Shown here piece by piece: positions 42,078 to 50,236 of a stretch of 64,000 bases of DNA; positions within the stretch are counted from its first letter, which is position 1; the number at the start of each line of letters is the position of its first letter. The notes under the pieces are model-generated. The model searched no databases and was not told where the DNA came from. It was given only the letters and a program-made list of their open reading frames with translations. The DNA lies in assembly GCA_030835825.1 (NCBI GenBank), contig JAURRA010000005.1, forward strand, positions 32,037-96,036. Reading direction: 5' to 3'. A program made the position numbers and the translations under genes. The DNA is from Flavobacteriaceae bacterium (lineage in GTDB: Bacteria; Bacteroidota; Bacteroidia; Flavobacteriales; Flavobacteriaceae).

Positions 42078-44563
42078 GACGACATATTTGGGTTTGCTTG
42101 ATGATTCCTATATTGTTGGACTGCGGAGGTGTCGCAGACAATTTGCCAGACATTCTAGACCTCAATCAATGGCGATTTCGAGCGGTAAACGACAGCGTTT
42201 GGACAGAGGCTCAAGTGCCCGGTACAATCACTCGTGATCTATTCCTCAATGGCATGATTCCCGATCCATATGTTGCTGACAATGCCCTCAAAATGCAATG
42301 GATATCTAAAGCTGATTGGGACTATGAAACTGCTTTCGTGGTTTCAGATACCGTTTTGAATAAACCGTTTCACCAACTGCAATTTGAAGGCATAGACACC
42401 TATGCCGATGTTTACCTCAACGACCAATTGATTTTACAAGCCGATAATGCTTTTCGAAAATGGACGGTCGATGTATCAAAAATATTAAAGCCGCATAACG
42501 TCATTCATGTTAAGATTAAAAATCATCACGACATTGAAAACGATCTGAAAGAAACGGAGCCTTTTGTTCCCCCTGCTGATGATATGGCTGACGACAAACA
42601 AAGACGGGTCTATACGCGAAGAGCTCAATATCAATACGGCTGGGATTGGGCCCCCAGACTGATCACCCCTGGCATCTGGCGCCCAGCTCGATTAATATCG
42701 TGGGATGTCGCTAAAATCAAACACAGTAGTGTTGCGCTTCTCAATCTCAACGATGACTTGGCTCAACTTAGCCTGCAATTGACCTTAGAACAAAAATCTC
42801 AGCTCAGCTTGATCGGCGAAGTGCTGGTCAACGGCGAAGTAGTACAAACACAAGCTATCAATTCCAATACGTTGGAGAGTAACATTCCCTTTGAAATCGA
42901 TACTCCAAAAAAATGGTGGCCGCACAATATGGGCGACCCATACCTCTACGATATCTGCGTCAGACTCAAAACCGATAGTACGCTCATTGAAGAAGTTTGC
43001 TTTCAAAAAGGCTTGCGAACTATTGAGCTCGTAAATGAATTGGATGACAGCGGTGAGTCCTTTTACTTTAAAGTGAATGGCTTCCCTGTTTTTATGAAAG
43101 GAGCTAACTATGTGCCTCAAGACGCCCTGAGCAATACTGGGTCTATTGAAAATTACCAAACCATCGTCCAAAACGCCATTGAAGGCAATATGAACACCTT
43201 GCGAGTCTGGGGAGGTGGCGTCTATGAAAGTGATTATTTCTATACACTATGTGACCAAAAAGGACTAATGGTCTGGCAAGATTTTATGTTTGCCTGCGCC
43301 ATGTATCCCGGCTCAGAGCGGTTTTTAAGGCAAGTGAAAGAGGAGGCTGAAGACAATGTCAGACGCATTGGGGGTCATGCCTCACTGGTCCTGTGGTGTG
43401 GCAATAATGAAAGTAGCGAGGGATGGTCTAACTGGGGATGGAAATCAGGAAAAAATGAGGCTCAAATAGCTGAAATTTGGGATGCCTATCAAAAAGTATT
43501 TGGGCAAATTTTGCCACAAGCTGTCTCTGATTTTGGACAAGGCGTTCCCTATTGGGAAAGTTCTCCAAAATACGGCAGAGGAAATCCTAAATTTAGCTCA
43601 GAAGGTGACGCTCACGATTGGTTCGTCTGGCATGACGCTTACCCTTTCGAACACTTCGAACAAAATGTGCCGCGTTTTATGAGCGAGTACGGATTCCAAT
43701 CATTGCCAAGTTCAGCTGTTGTTGAGTATGTCAATGAAGGTAATGACGATCTCAACACTGACGGCTTTGGCAGTCATCAAAAGCATCCGCGTGGAACAGA
43801 GTTAATACAGGCGTATATGAAGCGCGATTTCCCTGAGCCCAGAAATGATCAGGAGCGCATATACCTCAGTCAACTCACTCAAGCCTATGGCATCTCTAAA
43901 GCTATCGTCGCCCATCGAAGTTCTAGACCATACACCATGGGTTCATTGTATTGGCAATTTAACGACTGTTGGCCAAGCGTGTCGTGGTCTAGTGTGGATT
44001 ATTTAGGCCAATGGAAAGCCCTTCATCACGCTGTCAAACATGATTTTGACAACCTTCTTATCGCCGCAACAGTGACTCATGACAAGCTCTCTGTCCAACT
44101 CATCAATGACAATTTAGCACCAACAACAGGCCGTTTAAGCGTCACATTAATGCAATTTGACGGTACTATTTTGATTTCCGAAAATTTTAATGTTACGGCA
44201 AAGGCCAACGCCAGTAGTCAGGTTGCCGAAATTTTTATTAATGTGAAAGATTTTAATGCCCAAAACACCCTTGCAGTTCTTCAGTTTCAAGATAAACAAA
44301 CCTTAGTCTATTTTGATCGACCTAAAAATCTAGATCTCATGGCTGGAGCAATTGGAGTAAAAACCTCCCCAACAGAAGGCGGTTTTGAGGTCCTATTAAC
44401 CAGTGACGTCCTTCAAAAGAACGTTTTTATTGGCACGTCTCATACCAGTTCAGTATTTCCAAATTTTGTAGATATTTTGCCCAATCAACCTAAAAAGATT
44501 TTCATTAGCACTGGGCGGGCAACTGCTCCAGAATTGAAGCTGTTGAGCCTCAATCAATTTTGA
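42074..44563 (+). CDS. Lipoprotein beta-mannosidase, GH2
   Basis: An 829-residue glycosidase with a lipobox signal (PILLDC). Domains run in the GH2 order: sugar-binding jelly-roll (about 30-200), immunoglobulin-like domain, TIM barrel. The acid/base is Glu446 in WCGNNESSEGW and the nucleophile Glu538 in FMSEYGFQS. WQDFMFACAMYP and the SEYGFQSLPS form are those of beta-mannosidases rather than beta-galactosidases. It removes terminal beta-mannose, as at the core of N-glycans or from mannans. It starts inside the cutC stop (ATGA), so the three genes are tightly coupled. Confidence 0.9.
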   Translation: MRRHIWVCLMIPILLDCGGVADNLPDILDLNQWRFRAVNDSVWTEAQVPGTITRDLFLNGMIPDPYVADNALKMQWISKADWDYETAFVVSDTVLNKPFHQLQFEGIDTYADVYLNDQLILQADNAFRKWTVDVSKILKPHNVIHVKIKNHHDIENDLKETEPFVPPADDMADDKQRRVYTRRAQYQYGWDWAPRLITPGIWRPARLISWDVAKIKHSSVALLNLNDDLAQLSLQLTLEQKSQLSLIGEVLVNGEVVQTQAINSNTLESNIPFEIDTPKKWWPHNMGDPYLYDICVRLKTDSTLIEEVCFQKGLRTIELVNELDDSGESFYFKVNGFPVFMKGANYVPQDALSNTGSIENYQTIVQNAIEGNMNTLRVWGGGVYESDYFYTLCDQKGLMVWQDFMFACAMYPGSERFLRQVKEEAEDNVRRIGGHASLVLWCGNNESSEGWSNWGWKSGKNEAQIAEIWDAYQKVFGQILPQAVSDFGQGVPYWESSPKYGRGNPKFSSEGDAHDWFVWHDAYPFEHFEQNVPRFMSEYGFQSLPSSAVVEYVNEGNDDLNTDGFGSHQKHPRGTELIQAYMKRDFPEPRNDQERIYLSQLTQAYGISKAIVAHRSSRPYTMGSLYWQFNDCWPSVSWSSVDYLGQWKALHHAVKHDFDNLLIAATVTHDKLSVQLINDNLAPTTGRLSVTLMQFDGTILISENFNVTAKANASSQVAEIFINVKDFNAQNTLAVLQFQDKQTLVYFDRPKNLDLMAGAIGVKTSPTEGGFEVLLTSDVLQKNVFIGTSHTSSVFPNFVDILPNQPKKIFISTGRATAPELKLLSLNQF

Positions 44564-44591
44564 TTATCAAATCTAGCTGCGGCTCAAGACG

Positions 44592-44626
44592 TTTGAGGTA
44601 ACATAAAAATCTGTATATTACCTTCG
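44592..44626 (+). promoter_or_regulatory. Possible promoter of the usp-sulP operon
   Basis: TTTG at 44592-44595 and TACCTTCG at 44619-44626 (one mismatch to TAnnTTTG) are 23 bases apart, 18 bp before the usp ATG. Plausible but not exact. Confidence 0.35.
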
Positions 44627-44644
44627 AACAAAAAACCAAAAGGA

Positions 44645-45493
44645 ATGCCCGTAAAGTCATTTGGCATTATTGGAGTAGGCGTGGCTTTTTCGCCAAACCT
44701 CAAGGCTAATCTATACGAAGGCGCAAGACTCGCCCTGTTTTTGAAAGCTAAGCTCGTCCTTATTCACGTTGGAACCATGTCTGACGAAAAAACAAAATTA
44801 TTACATGAGCTGTTGCAAGGACACCAGGCGGAAGGATTAGAATACCGCATCTATTGTCAGGATGGAGATCCTGTTGAGGTCATTTTATCAACAGTGTCAG
44901 AGGCCCGTATAGATTTGCTTATTTTAGGTGCCTTGCAGCGTGAGAATTTCCTGAAATATTATTTGGGCTCCATTGCGAGACAAATAACCCGAAGAGCCTC
45001 TTGCTCTGTGTTACTTTTGGTTAAGCCGTCGGTAGAACGTGTACCTTGTGAGCATATTGTAGTCAACGGCCTTGCCGATCCAAAAACCGAACAAACTATT
45101 GCGACAGCCTTTTCGGTGGCGAAAAGTTTAAGCGCTTATAAAATTACTATTGTCGAAGAAATTAAGCCTCAAGAAGTGGCCATTAGTGTTGATGATGACC
45201 GCTCTTTGAGGCGGTCGCAAATTATAAAAGAACGCCTTAAACATCGCGAAGAGTCGAGGGTAAAGCAAATTATTTCAAATATACCCGATGATTTAAAGGA
45301 TGATATTATGGTACACTCTCAATCCATTTTTGGAAAACGCGGATATTCAATAGGGCACTACGCTCAGGTGGTCAGGGCAGATTTATTGGTTATGAATGCA
45401 CCCAGAAAAATGACATTTTGGGATCGCCTTTTCCCACATGATATTGAACACATTCTTGGCGAACTTCCAACCGACGTATTAATTGTACAATGA
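44645..45493 (+). CDS. Universal stress protein with two Usp domains
   Basis: A 282-residue protein. The first Usp domain (about 1-128) starts KSFGIIGVGVAFSPNLKANL, has the VLIHVG strand and ends in LLILGALQREN...GSIARQITRRASCSVLLL. This is the G-2x-G-9x-G(S/T) nucleotide loop pattern in relaxed form. The second domain (about 135-282) has IVVNGLADPKTEQTI, and its loop is degenerate; it ends in LPTDVLIVQ. No membrane segment. It overlaps the SulP transporter start by 4 bp, so it probably senses something for that transporter or binds ATP to gate it. That link is inference. Confidence 0.85.
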   Translation: MPVKSFGIIGVGVAFSPNLKANLYEGARLALFLKAKLVLIHVGTMSDEKTKLLHELLQGHQAEGLEYRIYCQDGDPVEVILSTVSEARIDLLILGALQRENFLKYYLGSIARQITRRASCSVLLLVKPSVERVPCEHIVVNGLADPKTEQTIATAFSVAKSLSAYKITIVEEIKPQEVAISVDDDRSLRRSQIIKERLKHREESRVKQIISNIPDDLKDDIMVHSQSIFGKRGYSIGHYAQVVRADLLVMNAPRKMTFWDRLFPHDIEHILGELPTDVLIVQ

Positions 45494-47697
45494 GCCAAAG
45501 AACTAACAAACTAAAAGAAGCTATCAAGGCGGTTCCGGCAAATATATTTTCTGGTTTTGTGGTGTCTCTAATAGCGCTTCCCATAGGATTAGGTTTGGCA
45601 ATGGCTAGTGATGCTCCGCCCATGGCGGGTGTAATCAGTGCTATTGTAGGAGGAGTCGTGGTTTCTGTTTTTGGAGGCAGTCATGTCACTATTGCTGGCC
45701 CTGGCAATGGCCTAGTGGGAGTCTTGCTTGTGGCTATTAGTACCTTAGGTCTACAGGATGCCTATATAGCTATTATATGTTCGGGGATACTACTTGTAAT
45801 TTTAGGTTATTTGAGGCTCGGAAAACTGGCCGATTTTTTTCCTTCCACTGTCATTCAAGGGATGTTAGCTGCAATTGGTTTGATTATTTTAGGAAAGCAG
45901 TTTCATATCATGTTAGGTAACAGACTGAGTCTAGAAAATAATTTAGACTACATTTTTGCCATGCCAGAGGCCATTGTTAACGTTTTTTATTATTCAGACG
46001 TTGGTGCCATTTCAGCCGGTTTGTCTGGTATTTTAAGTCTTGCTATTTTAATTATCTACCCCAAATTGCGGAATCGTTATTTGCAATTAGTGCCTGCGCC
46101 AATGTGGATTGTTTTAATTTCTATTGCCTTTTCATACTACTGTGAGTTGGTTCTCAAAACACCAAATCTCATTGCAGAGGATTATATGATTCGAGGTATT
46201 CCTCCCATTGAACAATTGATGAATGACCTGCCAGATATTAGATTTACTGCTTTTTCCGATTGGTTGTTTTGGGCTCAAGTGCTGGCCTTAGCCCTTATTT
46301 CTAGCGTGGAGTCCTTGCTGAGTATCAAGGCAGTTGATCAACTCGATCCTAGCAAAAGAAGGTCAAATTTTACAAAAGACATAAAAGCGCTTGGTCTTGC
46401 AACGGCTGTCAGTGGTTTTCTCGGAGGATTGAACGTAGTCACTGTTATCGCTCGAAGCTCAGTCAATGTCAATAGCGGAGGTAGTAACAGGTCCTCCAAT
46501 TTTTTTCACGCCATCTTTTTGTTGATTTTTATTGTTCTTTTTAGCTCTCAGCTGGAAAGGATTCCATTGCCGGCACTTATGGCTATATTAGTATTCACTG
46601 GTTACAAATTGGCCGCTCCAAAAAATATGTTGAAGATGGTCTCTATTGGAAAAGAGCAGCTGTTAATCTACTTTATTACTCTATTGTCAACACTACAAAT
46701 TGGGCTAGTGGCAGGCATTATCATAGGCACAACCAGTACATTTATCATCCACGTCGTATCAACTAGAAGCATTTTGGTCTTCACAAGAAATTTCCTAAAG
46801 CCCAATGTCCTGATGTTTCAAGAATCTGAGGGCAACGGTCAATATTTTGTGAGTGTCAAGCACTTCTGTACATTCGTCAATTTTTTTAGACTTAAGGGCA
46901 AACTCGACAATGTTCCAGAGACAGAAACTATTGTGTTAGACTTTTCTCTTTGTGAATTTGTAGATCATACAGTTATGGACAGTTTAAGCGCCTATCAGGA
47001 ACTGTTTGAAAAACGGGGTGGACATTTTGAAGTAATTGGACTAGATACGCATGCCGCCGATTCTAGTCACCCTTTTGCCATCCGAAAACTAGTGCCTTTC
47101 TCAGGGCTTTTAAGTCAGCATTTGACTAAAAGGCAGATGGCTTTAGAGACCTTGTCTAAGGATTACGATTTTCAATACAACCCTAAAAAAGTTGATAGGG
47201 CTGCCTTTTTAGAATCTTTTATTTTCTTCCGATCTAAAAAAGTGAATTACATTCACAATCTCGTTAAATCTAAACAAGAGCCAATCACTGCTTTTGATGT
47301 TAATTTTTCTGAAGGCGAGTTCATTGCAAAAGAAGTTGTCAATACTACGATGGTTCATATCAATCTAAAACACGCATTGCCTATATTTACCTTGGACAAA
47401 GAAGGGTTTTTACAGAGACTCTACGGTGTTGCTGGATTTACCAATATTTCCATTTCTTCGCCAGGAGATTTTTCTAAACGCTTTTATCTCTTAGGAGAAA
47501 AACCCAATGAAGTCAGGGCATTTTTTAATAAAACAATTATTCATTTTTTTGAGAGTAACCCCTATTTTCACATCGAGTCGAACGGCAAGAGTTTACTTAT
47601 TTTTGGAAAAGAGCGCTCTGCGTCAATTCATGAAATCACCCGTTTAATTGATTTTAGCAGCCGCCTCTTTCAAGTCGTTGAAAACGATCATTCTTAA
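45490..47697 (+). CDS. SulP/SLC26-family anion transporter with STAS domain and extra C-terminal module
   Basis: A 735-residue transporter. The membrane part (about residues 15-430) has the SulP hallmarks: NIFSGFVVSLIALPIGLGLA, then GSHVTIAGPGNGL and SSVESLLSIKAVDQLDP. A STAS domain follows (about 445-545), with ETIVLDFSLCEFVDHTVMDS. The last 160-170 residues form a further soluble module I cannot name: FDVNFSEGEFIAKEV and SPGDFSKRFYLLGEKPNEVR are its main segments. SulP members carry bicarbonate, sulfate or other anions; in marine Bacteroidota bicarbonate is a good candidate but is not shown here. It starts within the usp stop codon. Confidence 0.88.
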   Translation: MSQRTNKLKEAIKAVPANIFSGFVVSLIALPIGLGLAMASDAPPMAGVISAIVGGVVVSVFGGSHVTIAGPGNGLVGVLLVAISTLGLQDAYIAIICSGILLVILGYLRLGKLADFFPSTVIQGMLAAIGLIILGKQFHIMLGNRLSLENNLDYIFAMPEAIVNVFYYSDVGAISAGLSGILSLAILIIYPKLRNRYLQLVPAPMWIVLISIAFSYYCELVLKTPNLIAEDYMIRGIPPIEQLMNDLPDIRFTAFSDWLFWAQVLALALISSVESLLSIKAVDQLDPSKRRSNFTKDIKALGLATAVSGFLGGLNVVTVIARSSVNVNSGGSNRSSNFFHAIFLLIFIVLFSSQLERIPLPALMAILVFTGYKLAAPKNMLKMVSIGKEQLLIYFITLLSTLQIGLVAGIIIGTTSTFIIHVVSTRSILVFTRNFLKPNVLMFQESEGNGQYFVSVKHFCTFVNFFRLKGKLDNVPETETIVLDFSLCEFVDHTVMDSLSAYQELFEKRGGHFEVIGLDTHAADSSHPFAIRKLVPFSGLLSQHLTKRQMALETLSKDYDFQYNPKKVDRAAFLESFIFFRSKKVNYIHNLVKSKQEPITAFDVNFSEGEFIAKEVVNTTMVHINLKHALPIFTLDKEGFLQRLYGVAGFTNISISSPGDFSKRFYLLGEKPNEVRAFFNKTIIHFFESNPYFHIESNGKSLLIFGKERSASIHEITRLIDFSSRLFQVVENDHS

Positions 47698-47701
47698 CCC
47701 T

Positions 47702-48559
47702 ATGAAACTCTATCCTATCAAAGCAGGAAATTTTAAGCTCGATGGCGGCGCCATGTTTGGTGTTGTCCCCAAGTCTATCTGGCAAAAAACCAATCCCGCT
47801 GATCAAAATAACCTTATAGATATGGCCGCTCGCTGTTTGTTGATCGAAGACGGCAATCGACTTATTCTAATAGATTCCGGGATGGGAGACAAGCAAAGCG
47901 ACAAATTTTTTGGGTATTATTCTCCTTGGGGAAATGACTCGCTGATTTCTTCTTTGAAAAAGCACGGGTTTGAGCCCAAGGATATCACTGATGTTTTTCA
48001 TACTCACCTACATTTCGACCATTGTGGCGGAACCATAAAATGGAATTCTAGCCGATCAGGTTTTGAACCCGTTTTTAAAAACGCAAAGCTGTGGAGCAAT
48101 AAGGACCATTGGCAATGGGCCACAGAACCCAATAAAAGGGAGCGAGCCTCTTTCTTAAAAGAAAACTTACACCCAATGCTTGAAACTGGGCAACTACACT
48201 TTGTGCCAAGCCCTTCTGATCAAAAGAATGCCGACACTGGATTGGGATTTGAAGCTTTTTTTGCCGATGGCCACACGGAAAAGCAAATGATTCCTCTATT
48301 AAACTACAAGGGTCGCACGATCGCATTTATGGCCGACCTTTTGCCGACGGTCGGGCACCTTCCAATTCCCTATGTCATGGGATATGACACGCGTCCACTG
48401 CTAACCTTGGATGAAAAAGAATTGTTTTTGAAAATTGCGGCCGACCACAATTATTTGTTATTTTTGGAACACGATGCGCACAACGAACTTATTTCGGTGC
48501 AGCATACAGATAAAGGCGTTCGGCTCCATGAGACCTACAAATGCCAAGACTTTTTTTAA
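47702..48559 (+). CDS. MBL-fold metallohydrolase
   Basis: A 285-residue metallo-beta-lactamase-fold enzyme. The metal motif HTHLHFDHCGG (HxHxDH) is at about residues 101-111. Further ligands are in FFADGHTEKQ (His) and AFMADLLPT (Asp), with a final His near FLEHDAHN. The overall pattern is that of AHL-lactonase-like or general MBL hydrolases; the substrate is unknown. No signal peptide. ATG 47702 lies 4 bp after the transporter stop, so it may be part of that transcript. Confidence 0.82.
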   Translation: MKLYPIKAGNFKLDGGAMFGVVPKSIWQKTNPADQNNLIDMAARCLLIEDGNRLILIDSGMGDKQSDKFFGYYSPWGNDSLISSLKKHGFEPKDITDVFHTHLHFDHCGGTIKWNSSRSGFEPVFKNAKLWSNKDHWQWATEPNKRERASFLKENLHPMLETGQLHFVPSPSDQKNADTGLGFEAFFADGHTEKQMIPLLNYKGRTIAFMADLLPTVGHLPIPYVMGYDTRPLLTLDEKELFLKIAADHNYLLFLEHDAHNELISVQHTDKGVRLHETYKCQDFF

Positions 48560-48575
48560 CTTAACTTTAAATATC

Positions 48576-50183
48576 ATGAATTACATGAAGTCCTTTCTCT
48601 CGATTTTATTTGCTTCAATTTTACTCACAGGATGTGGCGCAGCAGCGATTGTTTCTACACCTATTGGTAATGTCGACAATACACCTGTTAAAGAGACCCC
48701 GCTTACAGAAGCCGAAAGTCATCACTGGGGCCACTTAGATTTACAAAAAGACACTATTACAGGCATGAGTGTCGACAAAGCTTACGCCGAACTTTTGCAA
48801 GGCAAAAAAGGACGAACGGTTATAGTAGCTGTAATTGACTCTGGCATTGATATCGACCACGAAGATTTGAATGACAATGTATGGGTAAACGAAGACGAAA
48901 TTCCGAACAATGGCAAAGACGACGACAGCAATGGATTTGTTGACGATGTTCACGGCTGGAATTTTTTAGGCACAGCCTATGACGAGCAGCTAGAGCTTGT
49001 CCGTTTGCTAGCCAGCGGAGACCGCACAAATCCAAGATATGACGAGGCTCAGGCCGAATATGAAGAAAACCGCAGTGGTGCTGAAAGTAGTAAAACAAGA
49101 TATGAGCAGATTTTTCAAATGGCATCCAACGCCCAAGAAGCACTTAGCGCTCATTTTGGTAAAGAAGATTTTACAGCGGACGAGGTTCGTGCTATAGAAA
49201 CAGACGACGAAAATTTGAAGGAATCCGTTTCAGCCGCAAAGCAAATGTATGGTTTTGGATTTAGCTCCCTTTTAGAGGCCATAGATCAGCTCAAAGGTGG
49301 CATTGAGTATTTTTCCGATCAGGTGAATTTTAACTATAATATAGATTTTCGCGGAAGAACTACTGGAGATAACCCCGATGATTTTTCACAAACCTCCTAT
49401 GGTGACAACAATGTGAAGCCAGTAAAAAAATCCGAGAGTCACGGCACACATGTCGCTGGGATTATTGCGGCTGAACGCCAAAACGGAATCGGCATGGATG
49501 GGGTTGCAAACAACGTTAAAATCATGGCGGTAAGAGCTGTTCCAAACGGAGACGAGTACGATAAAGATGTTGCCCTGGCTATCAGATATGCTGCCGACAA
49601 CGGTGCCAAGGTAATTAACACTAGCTTTGGAAAATACTATTCTCCCCATAGTGACAAAGTTCGTGAAGCCATTGCTTATGCAGGCTCAAAAGATGTTCTC
49701 ATTGTCAACGCAGCTGGCAACGAAGGGGCTGATATTGATACGGTTAACGTATTTCCTAACGACACCTTTGGCACAGGCCCCGAGGTCTCAAATACGTTTT
49801 TGTCTGTAGGGTCAATCACGTCGAGTTACGGTTCCAAATTAGTCTCAGGGTTCTCCAATTACGGCGCCATTAACGTCGATTTATTCGCTCCAGGTTCTGC
49901 TGTTTATTCAACCACTCCTGAAAACGAATATGATTCTAAAAGTGGCACCTCAATGGCTGCGCCATCAGCTGCCGGAGTGGCTGCCTTAATACGCTCCTAT
50001 TATCCCAAACTTTCAGCTGCAGAGGTCAAGCAGATTATGATGGCTTCTGGCCTAAAAATTAACCGAGAGGTTATTATTGGTGGTGATCCAGCGAAAACTG
50101 GCCCTTTCGAAGGGATGTCACAATCGGGGCGTATTGTCAATGCTTACAACGCCCTCGTTATGGCGGCGCAAAGATCTAAATAA
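48576..50183 (+). CDS. Lipoprotein subtilisin-like serine protease, S8 family
   Basis: A 535-residue exported protease with a lipobox (ILLTGC). The catalytic triad is Asp88 (AVIDSGIDIDHED), His289 (SHGTHVAGI) and Ser459 (SGTSMAAPSAAG). The Asp-His distance is 201 residues against about 32 in subtilisin; the extra roughly 170 residues are mostly helical and acidic (EDFTADEVRAIETDDENLK). S8 lipoproteins degrade or mature proteins at the cell surface. No T9SS C-terminal sorting domain is seen, so lipid anchoring is the likely attachment. I chose ATG 48576. The upstream MBL gene ends 17 bp before. Confidence 0.92.
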   Translation: MNYMKSFLSILFASILLTGCGAAAIVSTPIGNVDNTPVKETPLTEAESHHWGHLDLQKDTITGMSVDKAYAELLQGKKGRTVIVAVIDSGIDIDHEDLNDNVWVNEDEIPNNGKDDDSNGFVDDVHGWNFLGTAYDEQLELVRLLASGDRTNPRYDEAQAEYEENRSGAESSKTRYEQIFQMASNAQEALSAHFGKEDFTADEVRAIETDDENLKESVSAAKQMYGFGFSSLLEAIDQLKGGIEYFSDQVNFNYNIDFRGRTTGDNPDDFSQTSYGDNNVKPVKKSESHGTHVAGIIAAERQNGIGMDGVANNVKIMAVRAVPNGDEYDKDVALAIRYAADNGAKVINTSFGKYYSPHSDKVREAIAYAGSKDVLIVNAAGNEGADIDTVNVFPNDTFGTGPEVSNTFLSVGSITSSYGSKLVSGFSNYGAINVDLFAPGSAVYSTTPENEYDSKSGTSMAAPSAAGVAALIRSYYPKLSAAEVKQIMMASGLKINREVIIGGDPAKTGPFEGMSQSGRIVNAYNALVMAAQRSK

Positions 50184-50192
50184 ACCATTCAT

Positions 50193-50222
50193 ACAGCCTT
50201 GCCCTCGCAAGGCTGTTTTTTT
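50193..50222 (+). terminator. Rho-independent terminator after the S8 protease
   Basis: Inverted repeat ACAGCCTTGC/GCAAGGCTGT with a 4-base loop, followed by seven T, 9 bp after the stop codon. Confidence 0.92.
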
Positions 50223-50236
50223 AAACCTCTAGTTCT

